The notes: a model not told the origin generated them from the sequence alone. DNA of 28,199 nt from Bacteroidetes bacterium UBA2475 (GCA_002342065.1 DDPF01000008.1:1-28199); one strand, 5' to 3'. Shown: positions 16,263-24,391, counted from the stretch's first letter. Numbers and translations are program-made.

Positions 16263-16278
16263 CCACATAGGCACATAG
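16263..16278. repeat. CACATAG doublet (half element)
   Basis: CACATAG occurs at 16264 and 16272, in CCACATAGGCACATAG, just after the protease stop codon. It looks like a single arm of a palindromic element of the same style as copies A-C, with no clear opposite arm nearby. Confidence 0.4.
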
Positions 16279-16365
16279 AAGAGCAACTTCAATAAAAAAA
16301 CAATTTTAGTAAACATAGTTCCTTCGCCTTTGGCGGTGGAAAAACTATTATTATTTAAAAAAAAA

Positions 16366-16530
16366 CGCCACGAATTACACTAATTTCACAAATTATATTT
16401 TTCCCAAAAAGACCGTTACTTTTTTATTTGTGAAATTTATTTTCTAGCGATAAATCGCTCGAAAAATTATTCCACTAAACGATAATTTATTTAAAATAAA
16501 TAGTTTAGAGAAATTGGTGTAATTAGTGGC
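16366..16530. repeat. Intergenic palindrome built of 9-bp CACnAATT units (copy B)
   Basis: The left arm (16366-16394) reads CGCCACGAATTACACTAATT and continues TTCACAAATT. The right arm (16507-16530) ends GGTGTAATTAGTGGC and pairs with it almost perfectly over 24 bp. The interior holds a second partial right arm (ATTTGTGAAATT near 16427-16437) and a small hairpin AGCGATAAATCGCT (16446-16459). It fills most of the 308-bp space between the convergent protease and glycosylase genes and could also act in transcript 3' ends. Confidence 0.7.
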
Positions 16531-16560
16531 TTATATAAAAACGGGATGTGGCTTAAATTT

Positions 16561-17166
16561 TTACTTAGCATCCTTATAACGCCAAATATACCTACAAGCT
16601 AAAGTTCTGTGTGGTCTCCAGCTTTCAGCGATCTCTTCCATTTCTTTTAAAAGAGCTTTTTTCTCAGAAGTAAGGTTATATAATTTTTTTATACCGTTTT
16701 GTATTCCCAAATCATCTTTCGGAAAAACATCCGGCCGGTTTAAGTTAAACATCAACAACATTTCAACGGTCCACCTGCCAACACCTTTTATTTGAATAAG
16801 GTATTCAACCAGTTCATCGTCGGTTTTTTTGTTCAGTAATTTATGATCTAAACTTTGTTCTAACGAAAAAGTAGCAATGTTTTTAATATAACCTGCTTTT
16901 TGATATGACAAGCCAACGGCACGCAGCTTGTCGTCTTTTAATTTAAGTATACTTTTAGCGTCGGGTACACCATTCTTAAATAAACCCAAAAAACGGTTGT
17001 AGATGGTATCTGCTGCTTTTACAGACAACTGCTGACTAACAATGGCGCGTACTAAAGCAATAAAAAGATCTTCACGCCTGCTGTTCTTAATAACACCCAC
17101 CCGCTCTATTACTTTTTTAAGAGCTTTATCTTTTTTAAGATGAGTTATGTTTTCTTCTCTTTTCAA
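16561..17166 (-). CDS. 3-methyladenine DNA glycosylase (AlkA-type HhH-GPD)
   Basis: This base-excision-repair enzyme removes alkylated purines. The 201-residue product has the helix-hairpin-helix LIQIKGVGRWTVEMLLMF (about 123-140) and the GPD aspartate pair in VFPKDDLGIQNGI, where Asp152 aligns with catalytic Asp238 of E. coli AlkA. IVSQQLSVKAADTIYNRF and SWRPHRTLACRYIWR are also family hallmarks. It lacks the N-terminal beta domain of E. coli AlkA, like the shorter bacterial and yeast-type enzymes. It follows the ABC-F gene by 11 bp on the minus strand and is probably cotranscribed with it. Confidence 0.92.
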   Translation of the reverse strand: MKREENITHLKKDKALKKVIERVGVIKNSRREDLFIALVRAIVSQQLSVKAADTIYNRFLGLFKNGVPDAKSILKLKDDKLRAVGLSYQKAGYIKNIATFSLEQSLDHKLLNKKTDDELVEYLIQIKGVGRWTVEMLLMFNLNRPDVFPKDDLGIQNGIKKLYNLTSEKKALLKEMEEIAESWRPHRTLACRYIWRYKDAK

Positions 17167-17177
17167 TAAAAAATAAA

Positions 17178-18794
17178 CTAAGAATACATTTTTATCCTTT
17201 GTTCTTTTATAGTGGGGCTCTCTAAGTACTCATCGTAAGTACAAACTTTATCAATTACACCTTTTGGCGTGAGTTCAATTATTCTGTTAGCAACAGTTTG
17301 CATTAACTGGTGATCATGACTTGTAAATAAAATAGTTCCGGCATAATCTTTTAAAGCATCGTTATAAGCAATAATACTTTCAAGATCTAAGTGATTAGTT
17401 GGCTCATCTAAAATTAAAAAATTAGGATTAAGCAACATCATTCGGCTGGTCATACAACGTACTTTCTCGCCTCCACTTAATACATTACATTTTTTTAGAA
17501 CCTCTTCGCCGCTAAACAACATCTTTCCTAAAAAGCCACGAATATACGTTTCGTCCTTATCCTTGCTAAACTGGCGTAACCAGTCTATAAGGTTTAGACT
17601 TCCATCCTGAAAATATTTATGATTATCGTTTGGTAAATACGCTTTGTAAATAGTTGTGCCAAAAGTAAATTTCCCTTTAAAATCAGTATCCTCATCGGCT
17701 AAAGCAGAAAATAAACTCGAAACCGCTAATTGATTCTTACTGATGAAAGCGATCTTGTCTCCTTTTCTAACATTAATATTTACATCTTTGTAAACAACAC
17801 CATCCTGATTTGATTTACTTAAATTCTCAATTAATAATAACTGATCTCCCGCTTCACGCTCCTGCTTAAAAATAATGCCGGGGTATTTACGTGTGCTTGC
17901 AGGAATTTCGTCAACCGTTAATTTTTCTAATAATTTTTTACGGCTGGTTGCCTGACTACTCTTGCTGGCATTAGCGCTAAAGCGACGAACGAATTCCTGT
18001 AACTCGGCACGTTTGTCTTCTATCTTTTTATTCTGATCGCTGCGCTGCTTTAATTGCAACTGACTCATATGATACCAAAAACTATAGTTACCGGTGTAGT
18101 TGCTTAATTTTCCAAAATCAATATCACAAATGTTTGTACACACAGCATCTAAAAAGTGACGATCGTGACTAATAACAATAACCGTATTTACAAAGTCGGC
18201 CAAAAAATTCTCGAGCCAGCTAATGGTTTCAACATCCAGGTCGTTAGTAGGCTCATCTAATAATAAAATATCTGGGTTACCAAAAAGGGCTTGTGCTAAT
18301 AGTGTTTTTACTTTTTCTTTACCTGTTAATTCAGAAACCAAACGTGTGTGCATAGCGGGTGGAATTCCCATATTGGTAAGCATTTCGGCAGCTTCGCTAT
18401 CAGCGTTCCAACCATTCATTTCAGCAAATTCCGCTTCAAGTTCACTGGCTTTAATACCATCAGCGTCGCTAAAATCGGGTTTGGCATAAATAGCATCTTT
18501 TTCTTTTATGAGTTGGAACAGGCGTTTGTTGCCCATCATCACCGTATCTAAAACGGTGAATTCGTTATACTCAAAGTGATTTTGTTTTAAAGTACTCATA
18601 CGCATACCCGGCAAAATATTTACCCTGCCTTTGGTAGCCTCTATCTCGCCACTTAATATTTTCATGAAGGTAGATTTACCTGCACCATTAGCGCCAATAA
18701 TACCATAACAATTCCCAGGTGTAAAATTTACATTTACCTCATCAAACAAAACACGTTTGCCATATTGCAAACTCACATTAACAGCTGAAATCAT
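17178..18794 (-). CDS. ybiT: ABC-F family ATPase, YbiT type
   Basis: ABC-F proteins are soluble twin-ATPase factors that act on the ribosome. The 538-residue protein aligns along its length with E. coli YbiT as I know it: GIIGANGAGKSTFMKIL (Walker A1, about 31-47), ILLLDEPTNDLD (Walker B1), the inter-domain linker with FVRRFSANASKSSQATSRKK (268-287), LSGGEKVR (439-446) and LILDEPTNHLD (Walker B2). The first signature is degenerate (SELTGKEK), as it is in YbiT. The second Walker A is also lost: residues about 350-361 read FISKNQLAVSSL with no GK[ST], so the second site probably does not bind ATP normally. It heads a minus-strand unit with the glycosylase gene. Confidence 0.9.
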   Translation of the reverse strand: MISAVNVSLQYGKRVLFDEVNVNFTPGNCYGIIGANGAGKSTFMKILSGEIEATKGRVNILPGMRMSTLKQNHFEYNEFTVLDTVMMGNKRLFQLIKEKDAIYAKPDFSDADGIKASELEAEFAEMNGWNADSEAAEMLTNMGIPPAMHTRLVSELTGKEKVKTLLAQALFGNPDILLLDEPTNDLDVETISWLENFLADFVNTVIVISHDRHFLDAVCTNICDIDFGKLSNYTGNYSFWYHMSQLQLKQRSDQNKKIEDKRAELQEFVRRFSANASKSSQATSRKKLLEKLTVDEIPASTRKYPGIIFKQEREAGDQLLLIENLSKSNQDGVVYKDVNINVRKGDKIAFISKNQLAVSSLFSALADEDTDFKGKFTFGTTIYKAYLPNDNHKYFQDGSLNLIDWLRQFSKDKDETYIRGFLGKMLFSGEEVLKKCNVLSGGEKVRCMTSRMMLLNPNFLILDEPTNHLDLESIIAYNDALKDYAGTILFTSHDHQLMQTVANRIIELTPKGVIDKVCTYDEYLESPTIKEQRIKMYS

Positions 18795-18866
18795 CTTAGT
18801 AGAACCTATTTATAATAAGGTTGCAAAAATACTAAAAAATTGGCATCCATTTAGTAGTTTAGCCGG

Positions 18867-19733
18867 GTGAAACTGCTAGCCATTTTTTTAACTATTTCAA
18901 GCGCTTTTTTTGCCCAGCAAAAAATTACGGGTACTATTTTTGACAAAAGTACTAAACAACCCATTCCCTTTGTAAGTATTGGTATCATTGGTAAATCGGT
19001 GGGTACTTTAAGTAATGAGAACGGGCTTTTTGAATTTTCTTTTTCAGAAAGCCAAAAAAAGGATAGTATTAAGATCTCAACAATTGGCTATAAGCCGCTG
19101 GTTTTTTTGGTGTCTGATTTTATAAAAGAAGTTAACAAAACCATTAATCTTGAGAGTTTGCCTACACAATTAGCCGAAGTTGTTGTAAGATCAAAAAAAA
19201 TAAAATACAAGATACTGGGCACTACCAAATACACAAAAAATAACTGCACCGGTTTTGCCGATATAGAAGGCAACTGGAAAGGCTCTGAAGCTGCTATTTT
19301 GGTGAAGAATAAAAAAAATTGCTTCTTAGAAAACTTTAGTTTTTTTGTGATACAGAATAAGTATACAGATTCTTTAGTGTTTCGTTTAAATCTTTATTCA
19401 AGGATCTCTCCCCCTGCCGGAAGTCCCGCCTGGTTTGGCGATGACTGGGTTGGGCCCACCATCTTAAAAAAAGCCATTATCTTTAAAGTGGGAACTAAAC
19501 AAGGCGAATTTACATTGCCACTTACAGCATACAACATTCAAACCTCTGACGATTTTTTTGTGAGTTTGGAGTGTTTAATGGACGAAATGGAGATCACAAA
19601 ATTCTGTTATTCCGGCTCTGTAAAAACGCCCTCCTTTTTTAAGGTAAAGGCATTTGCCAAATGGCATAAGACGGGCGGCAGGAATGGCGGCGGCGGTGCC
19701 GATTTTAATGTGAAAGTTTCTTACACAGATTAA
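18867..19733 (+). CDS. Carboxypeptidase-regulatory-like domain protein, exported
   Basis: The start is a GTG at 18867, directly before a clear signal peptide (MKLLAIFLTISSAFFAQQ). Residues about 20-105 form a CarboxypepD_reg-like domain typical of Bacteroidota surface proteins (ITGTIFDKSTKQPIPFVSIG, GTLSNENGLFEFSF, ISTIGYKPLVFLV, LAEVVVRSKK). The remaining 180 residues (YKILGTTKYTKNNCTGFADI, RLNLYSRISPPAGS, FNVKVSYTD) are of beta character and not assigned. There is no TonB-dependent barrel, so this is not a SusC-like receptor. The gene is divergent from the ABC-F gene with 72 bp between them. Confidence 0.82.
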   Translation: MKLLAIFLTISSAFFAQQKITGTIFDKSTKQPIPFVSIGIIGKSVGTLSNENGLFEFSFSESQKKDSIKISTIGYKPLVFLVSDFIKEVNKTINLESLPTQLAEVVVRSKKIKYKILGTTKYTKNNCTGFADIEGNWKGSEAAILVKNKKNCFLENFSFFVIQNKYTDSLVFRLNLYSRISPPAGSPAWFGDDWVGPTILKKAIIFKVGTKQGEFTLPLTAYNIQTSDDFFVSLECLMDEMEITKFCYSGSVKTPSFFKVKAFAKWHKTGGRNGGGGADFNVKVSYTD

Positions 19734-19783
19734 ATTTATCAAACAAAAACCCATTTTAGATGTTGTATTTGCAGATTTAGTTT

Positions 19784-20773
19784 ATGCAAAAACAAATACC
19801 AAAAGGCAAATTAATTTTAATTGGCGGGGCCGAAGATAAAGGTAAATCAACTGTTTTAGATATTGAAAGCAAGAACAAACAGTTTGAAGAATTTGAGATC
19901 TTAAAAGGTTTATTGCCTGTAAAGAAGGGCAAACGCATTCTTGAAATTATTACCACCGCTTCGCAACAGCCTAAAGAAGTAATGAAAACCTACTTGCGGG
20001 CTTTTAAAGAGATAGGCTTTAACCATGTTGGTTTTATTAGTATGGAAAATAATCCTGAAGCAAGAAACCCTTTATGGATAGAACGGATAAATAACGCGCA
20101 TGCTGTATTATTTGCCGGTGGAGACCAATTCAGGCTTTCAACCATATTAGGCAACACAGATATTATTGATGTTATTATGGAACGGTATTACAGAGATCCT
20201 AATTTTACTGTTGCCGGAACCAGCGCAGGAGCAATGGCCGCGGCATCTTTAATGATCTACGATGGTCAGCGGAACGAAGCCATGCTTAAAGACACAGTTA
20301 AAGTAAGTTCGGGTTTAGGATTTATTGATCATTGCATTATTGATACACATTTTGTAAAACGCGGCCGCTTTGGCCGTTTGGTAGAAGCATTATTGATGAA
20401 TCCATCCTGCATTGGTATTGGACTTGGAGAAGATACTGCGCTGATCATCCGAAATGGAAACGAAGCTGAATGTAAAGGCTCTGGCATGGTTGTAATTTTA
20501 GACGGTCGCGATATAAGCGAAACCAATATTGCTTATGCTGAGCCCGGAACACCTTTGTGGGCTGAGAACCTAAGGGTTCACCTGATCACAAAAGGGAATT
20601 ATTTTTTATTGCACGAACGTAAATTCGTTGTCTCAAAAAAATATCTGAAAAAAGAGAAAATAGGATCTAAAATAATTGCTAAAGTAAAACCCGATAAGCT
20701 TATTATTGAAAACGGGAAAAAACTTCCAGTGAAAAAACCTAAAAAAACTCCAAAAAAAAGTGTCAAGAAATAG
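19784..20773 (+). CDS. cphB: Cyanophycinase (S51 peptidase family)
   Basis: Cyanophycinase cleaves the Asp-Arg storage polymer cyanophycin to dipeptides. The 329-residue enzyme carries the nucleophile elbow VAGTSAGAMA (Ser147), DTHFVKRGRFGRL (His189) and GLGEDTA (Glu216). The spacing Ser+42 = His and Ser+69 = Glu equals that of Synechocystis CphB (Ser132, His174, Glu201). GGAEDKG and FAGGDQFRLS are further family motifs. There is no signal peptide, so it is intracellular. The last 40 residues are Lys/Pro-rich (KKPKKTPKKS) and look disordered, an extension beyond the usual length. No cyanophycin synthetase gene lies in the window. Confidence 0.92.
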   Translation: MQKQIPKGKLILIGGAEDKGKSTVLDIESKNKQFEEFEILKGLLPVKKGKRILEIITTASQQPKEVMKTYLRAFKEIGFNHVGFISMENNPEARNPLWIERINNAHAVLFAGGDQFRLSTILGNTDIIDVIMERYYRDPNFTVAGTSAGAMAAASLMIYDGQRNEAMLKDTVKVSSGLGFIDHCIIDTHFVKRGRFGRLVEALLMNPSCIGIGLGEDTALIIRNGNEAECKGSGMVVILDGRDISETNIAYAEPGTPLWAENLRVHLITKGNYFLLHERKFVVSKKYLKKEKIGSKIIAKVKPDKLIIENGKKLPVKKPKKTPKKSVKK

Positions 20774-20810
20774 CCGCCTGTATCTTATTTTCCCAATAAA
20801 TATTCACAAT

Positions 20811-20842
20811 TTGGGTGGCAATTAAATTAAAATATATCTTTA
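20811..20842 (+). promoter_or_regulatory. Promoter of the terC-family gene
   Basis: TTG (20811-20813), 21 bp, then TATCTTTA (20835-20842) match the Bacteroidota promoter form with one deviation. The -7 element ends only 6 bp before the ATG at 20849, so the transcript would start at or within a few bases of the start codon. Confidence 0.55.
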
Positions 20843-20848
20843 CGTTCT

Positions 20849-21625
20849 ATGTTTGACCATCTCTTGTCAGTTGACGGCTTATTAAGCCTTTTAAGCCTTA
20901 CGGTAATGGAAATTTTACTGGGTATTGATAATGTTATTTTCGTTTCAATTGTTATGGGGCGTTTGCCTAAAGAACAAACAAAGCGCGCCAGCCTTATATG
21001 GATGACCGTGGGTATTATTATGCGTATAACGCTTTTATTTACCATGTTCTTCCTTATCAGCGGAGAAAAAGTGTTGTTTACTGTCTTCAGTCACGATGTA
21101 GCATTAAAAGACATTATTATGCTTGCCGGAGGTTTATTTTTATTAGTTAACAGTACACTTGAAATTCACAACAAGTTAGAAGGCGCTAACGAAGAAGGCG
21201 ATGATGCAAAAAAGAACTTAAAAAAAGGTTTTAGGGCTATTATGGCACAAATTTTATTGATAGATATTGTGTTTAGTGTTGACGGTATTGTTACCGCTAT
21301 TGGTATGGCAAATGATATTTTTATTATGAGTATTGCCGTTGTAATAAGCATGTGCGTTATGTTCTTTTACGCGCCAAAGATAGCCGCGTTTATAGAAAAA
21401 CATCCAACGTTTAAGATCCTTGCTTTATCATTCCTCGTGTTAATAGCTGTGTTGTTAGTGGTAGAGGGCATTCATATCGAGAAGATACATGTGCCAAAAG
21501 GTTATATTTATTTTGCAATGGCCTTTAGTTTTGGTGTAGAATTATTAAATTTAAAGTTCCGCAAAAAACGCAATCCTGTTCAGTTACGTAAGAACAGTAT
21601 TGAAGAGGAAATAAGTAAAAATTAA
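20849..21625 (+). CDS. TerC/Alx family integral membrane protein
   Basis: The 258-residue protein has about seven membrane helices and the two family aspartate motifs, MEILLGIDNVIFVSIVMGRLP (about 19-39) and LLIDIVFSVDGIVTAIGMA (about 137-155). TerC-family proteins are linked to metal ion (notably manganese) export and to tellurite or alkaline response; the exact ion here is unknown. A short cytoplasmic loop, EGANEEGDDAKKNLKKG, joins the halves. The start matches the family N-terminus (LLSVDGLLSLLSLTVMEI). It is a single gene with its own promoter. Confidence 0.92.
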   Translation: MFDHLLSVDGLLSLLSLTVMEILLGIDNVIFVSIVMGRLPKEQTKRASLIWMTVGIIMRITLLFTMFFLISGEKVLFTVFSHDVALKDIIMLAGGLFLLVNSTLEIHNKLEGANEEGDDAKKNLKKGFRAIMAQILLIDIVFSVDGIVTAIGMANDIFIMSIAVVISMCVMFFYAPKIAAFIEKHPTFKILALSFLVLIAVLLVVEGIHIEKIHVPKGYIYFAMAFSFGVELLNLKFRKKRNPVQLRKNSIEEEISKN

Positions 21626-21629
21626 AATA

Positions 21630-21706
21630 GCCACAGATTGCACAGATTCTCACAGATAATTTAATTTTATCAAAAAAAAATCTGCGAGATCAGCGAAATC
21701 TGTGGC
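21630..21706. repeat. Intergenic palindrome built of CACAGATT units (copy C)
   Basis: The left arm (21630-21659) has CACAGATT at 21632 and 21641 and CACAGATA at 21651. The right arm (21680-21706) ends GCGAAATCTGTGGC. Both arms share the outer GCCACAGATT / AATCTGTGGC and the 9-10 bp internal spacing seen in copies A and B. The element ends 26 bp before the carboxylase start. Confidence 0.75.
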
Positions 21707-21731
21707 AAAACATATACCGAATTCGAAAACT

Positions 21732-23273
21732 ATGAATGATAAAATAAAAATATTAGAACAAAAAAAAGCCGAAGCTCTTTTAGGCGGTGGACAAAAACGT
21801 ATTGACGCGCAACACAAAAAAGGTAAATTAACTGCGCGCGAACGTATTCATTTTTTAATGGATGAAGGAACTTTTGAAGAGATCGGTATGCTCGTGCAAC
21901 ATCGCAGCAACGACTTTGGTCTTGATAAAGAAAAATATCTTGGCGATGGTGTTGTTACGGGTTATGGTAACATTAACGGACGTTTAACTTATGTATTCTC
22001 GCAGGATTTTACAGTGTTTGGCGGTAGCTTAAGCGAAACTCATGCAGAGAAAATTGTAAAGATAATGGATCTTGCAGCTAAGAACGGCGCTCCTTTAATA
22101 GGCCTGAACGATAGCGGTGGCGCACGTATACAGGAAGGTGTTGTTTCTTTAGGAGGTTATGCAGATATTTTTTACCGTAACGTACGCTTTAGCGGGGTAA
22201 TACCTCAGTTAAGTGCTATTATGGGTCCTTGTGCCGGTGGCGCGGTTTACAGTCCTGCCATTACCGATTTTATTTTAATGGTTGAGAACACAAGTTACAT
22301 GTTTGTTACGGGACCAAACGTTGTAAAAACAGTAACGCACGAAGAAGTAACCAGCGAAGAATTAGGCGGTGCCATGACGCACGCTACAAAAAGCGGTGTT
22401 ACCCATTTTGCCTGCGCGAATGAAGTGGAAGCTATTAATTATTTAAAACAATTATTAAGTTACGTTCCACAAAATTGCGAAGAAGATGCTCCTTCTCTAC
22501 CCTACGAAATGGGAAATGAGCAACGCGAAGAATTGAATAACGTTATACCGGAGAACAATAACCAACCTTACGACATTAGAGAAGTAATTGAAAAAGTAAT
22601 TGACGATGGTAGCTTTTTTGAAGTGCATAAATTATTTGCAGAGAATATTGTTGTTGGCTTTGCGCGCCTTGCTGGAAAAAGCATTGGCATTGTAGCTAAC
22701 CAGCCTGCGGTGTTGGCCGGTGTGTTAGATATACACTCTTCTACCAAAGCAGCACGTTTTGTGCGGTTTTGCGATAGTTTTAATATTCCCTTATTGGTGT
22801 TTGAAGATGTGCCCGGCTTTTTACCGGGTACCGACCAGGAATGGAATGCCATTATTACCAATGGTGCAAAATTGTTGTATGCTTTTAGCGAGGCAACGGT
22901 TCCGAGAATTACGGTAATTACCCGTAAGGCATATGGTGGTGCTTATGATGTAATGAATAGCAAACACATTGGTGCTGACATGAACTTTGCATGGCCAAGT
23001 GCCGAAATTGCAGTAATGGGTGCTAAAGGCGCCGCTGAAATTATTTTTAAAAGCGAAATTGCCGCGGCAAAAGATAAAGATGCAAAGTGGTTAGAGAAAG
23101 AAACAGAATATAAGAACATGTTTGCCAACCCCTACCGCGCAGCAGAACGTGGTTTTATTGATGAAGTAATTGAACCAAAAGAAACCCGTTTAAAGCTTAT
23201 TAAAGCCTTTAAAATGCTGGAGAATAAAGTAGACAAATTGCCTAAGAAAAAACACGGGAATATTCCGCTTTAA
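21732..23273 (+). CDS. pccB: Acyl-CoA (propionyl-CoA) carboxylase beta subunit
   Basis: This is the carboxyltransferase subunit that moves CO2 from biotin to propionyl- or another acyl-CoA. The 513-residue protein has both crotonase-fold halves: KGKLTARERIHFLMDEGTF, GARIQEGVVSLGGYADIF, GPCAGGAVYSPAITDFI in the N-half and FEDVPGFLPGTDQEWN, RKAYGGAYDVMNSKHIGAD, MGAKGAAEIIF in the C-half. A GTG at 21702 extends the frame by 10 residues, but it is formed by the right arm of palindrome C, so the ATG at 21732 is preferred and gives the normal family length. The biotin carboxylase and biotin carrier are not encoded nearby. Confidence 0.93.
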   Translation: MNDKIKILEQKKAEALLGGGQKRIDAQHKKGKLTARERIHFLMDEGTFEEIGMLVQHRSNDFGLDKEKYLGDGVVTGYGNINGRLTYVFSQDFTVFGGSLSETHAEKIVKIMDLAAKNGAPLIGLNDSGGARIQEGVVSLGGYADIFYRNVRFSGVIPQLSAIMGPCAGGAVYSPAITDFILMVENTSYMFVTGPNVVKTVTHEEVTSEELGGAMTHATKSGVTHFACANEVEAINYLKQLLSYVPQNCEEDAPSLPYEMGNEQREELNNVIPENNNQPYDIREVIEKVIDDGSFFEVHKLFAENIVVGFARLAGKSIGIVANQPAVLAGVLDIHSSTKAARFVRFCDSFNIPLLVFEDVPGFLPGTDQEWNAIITNGAKLLYAFSEATVPRITVITRKAYGGAYDVMNSKHIGADMNFAWPSAEIAVMGAKGAAEIIFKSEIAAAKDKDAKWLEKETEYKNMFANPYRAAERGFIDEVIEPKETRLKLIKAFKMLENKVDKLPKKKHGNIPL

Positions 23274-23283
23274 ACAGGTATGC

Positions 23284-23340
23284 ATGAAAAAATCATCCTT
23301 ACCATGCAAAATTAACCAGCTAAGGATGAAAAAATCATCC
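23284..23340 (+). repeat. 15-bp direct repeat pair just before the cassette array (attI-like candidate)
   Basis: ATGAAAAAATCATCC occurs at 23284-23298 and 23326-23340, 42 bp apart. Each copy is itself a short palindrome (ATGA, AAAAA, TCAT), and TCATCCTTA (23293-23301) pairs with TAAGGATGA (23321-23329). The second copy ends 10 bp before the first cassette core at 23351. Integron attI sites carry paired integrase-binding repeats next to the core, so this is a candidate attachment site. It could instead be a terminator-like structure of the carboxylase gene, though no T-run follows. Confidence 0.4.
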
Positions 23341-23385
23341 CTATAAGGTAGTTAGTAGTAATGCGCAAACGAGACAAAAAAATCG

Positions 23386-23393
23386 TATATTTA
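23386..23393 (+). promoter_or_regulatory. Likely -7 element of the first cassette gene
   Basis: TATATTTA lies within the first cassette, 12 bp before its ATG at 23406, and matches TAnnTTTG except in the last base. No -33 TTTG is visible. It would give the first cassette its own promoter. Confidence 0.35.
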
Positions 23394-23405
23394 TTGTAAA
23401 TAAAA

Positions 23406-24359
23406 ATGACAATGCTAATAAGACTATCGTTCATAATAGCTGTTCTCTTTCTTATATCTTGTAAAAAGGACAAATTACCTCTTGGTGGACTTACAGGCAA
23501 CACGCCATCTTTTACACCCTATTCCTTTAATTGTGACACATTGCCACCACCACCACCCGCTGGCTGGGCTGACTCGACTAATAGCGAGTATTACAACATC
23601 AGATTTTGGGCCTATAATCCTGCATCAAAATCAGAAATTATTTATTTAGACTATACCGACAGATTATATTCCTATAATTTCGTCACCAAACAGACAACAT
23701 TTTTAGACCACGACATTCAATATTTTCCGCAAATTAACGCTTACGGTGAGGTAACTTATAATAAACTTGACCAAAGTGCAATAATCGTTAATGCAAATGG
23801 GACAAACTCATTAGTGGTGAATGAAAGTGTTCTAGCCTTATTTCCTAAGTGGGATTATACGGGGACATTTATTTACTATAAAAAAAGAGGGATTTGTATT
23901 AAAGCAAACAAAAACGGACAGCGTGTAGACAGCTCCAGTTTTGATCTTACCAATATTGCATTTTCAAAAACATCGGACAACTATTTAATTAATAATAACG
24001 GCTCAATTTTTCTAAAGGACATTAATAATAATTTACAGACCTTTCTTTTCACAGAAAGTCACGGTTTTATGCAACCTTGCTTTTCAAAAGACGACAATTA
24101 TCTTTTCTGGTGGGATTGGAGCAGTAAACATTTGCACCGATTTAACATGATAACAAAACAAAGAGACACCCTTTTAAAAAGTTGCGAAAATTTCTTTGTT
24201 ACATCTTTAAATATTTCCCCTAATTCTGATAAACTTACAATGGTTTGTCATCGCTTCAAACTAATTGATTCTCCAACGAAAATATATCGAGAAGAAATCC
24301 CAATTGAATACGACCTAAAAACAAATAAGTGGCAAGAATTGCATATCAAATTCAAATAG
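23406..24359 (+). CDS. Cassette 1 gene: lipoprotein with beta-propeller-like repeats
   Basis: The 317-residue product has a lipoprotein signal with lipobox LISC (Cys19) followed by KKDK. The remainder reads as TolB/WD40-like propeller blades: KSEIIYLDYTDRLYSYNFVTKQTT, YFPQINAYGEVTYNKLD, LALFPKWDYTGTFIYYKKRG, HGFMQPCFSKDDNYLFWWDW, TSLNISPNSDKLTMVCH, each moving from a spaced aromatic pair to a short charged turn. The specific role is unknown. It sits in the first cassette of the array, between the core at 23351 and the attC-like site at 24392. An alternative ATG at 23412 would not change the lipobox. Confidence 0.78.
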   Translation: MTMLIRLSFIIAVLFLISCKKDKLPLGGLTGNTPSFTPYSFNCDTLPPPPPAGWADSTNSEYYNIRFWAYNPASKSEIIYLDYTDRLYSYNFVTKQTTFLDHDIQYFPQINAYGEVTYNKLDQSAIIVNANGTNSLVVNESVLALFPKWDYTGTFIYYKKRGICIKANKNGQRVDSSSFDLTNIAFSKTSDNYLINNNGSIFLKDINNNLQTFLFTESHGFMQPCFSKDDNYLFWWDWSSKHLHRFNMITKQRDTLLKSCENFFVTSLNISPNSDKLTMVCHRFKLIDSPTKIYREEIPIEYDLKTNKWQELHIKFK

Positions 24360-24391
24360 ACGGGAGACTTTAACTGTGTGTGGCGCACTTC

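Noticed and set aside
16321..16345. Small GC-rich hairpin CGCC-TTT-GGCG as a terminator of the protease gene
   Set aside because: The stem is only four strong pairs and no T-run follows directly.
14423..16530. CRISPR-like array
   Set aside because: The repeats are 8 bases, arranged as inverted arms with 9-bp spacing, with no spacers of 25-40 bp and no cas genes.
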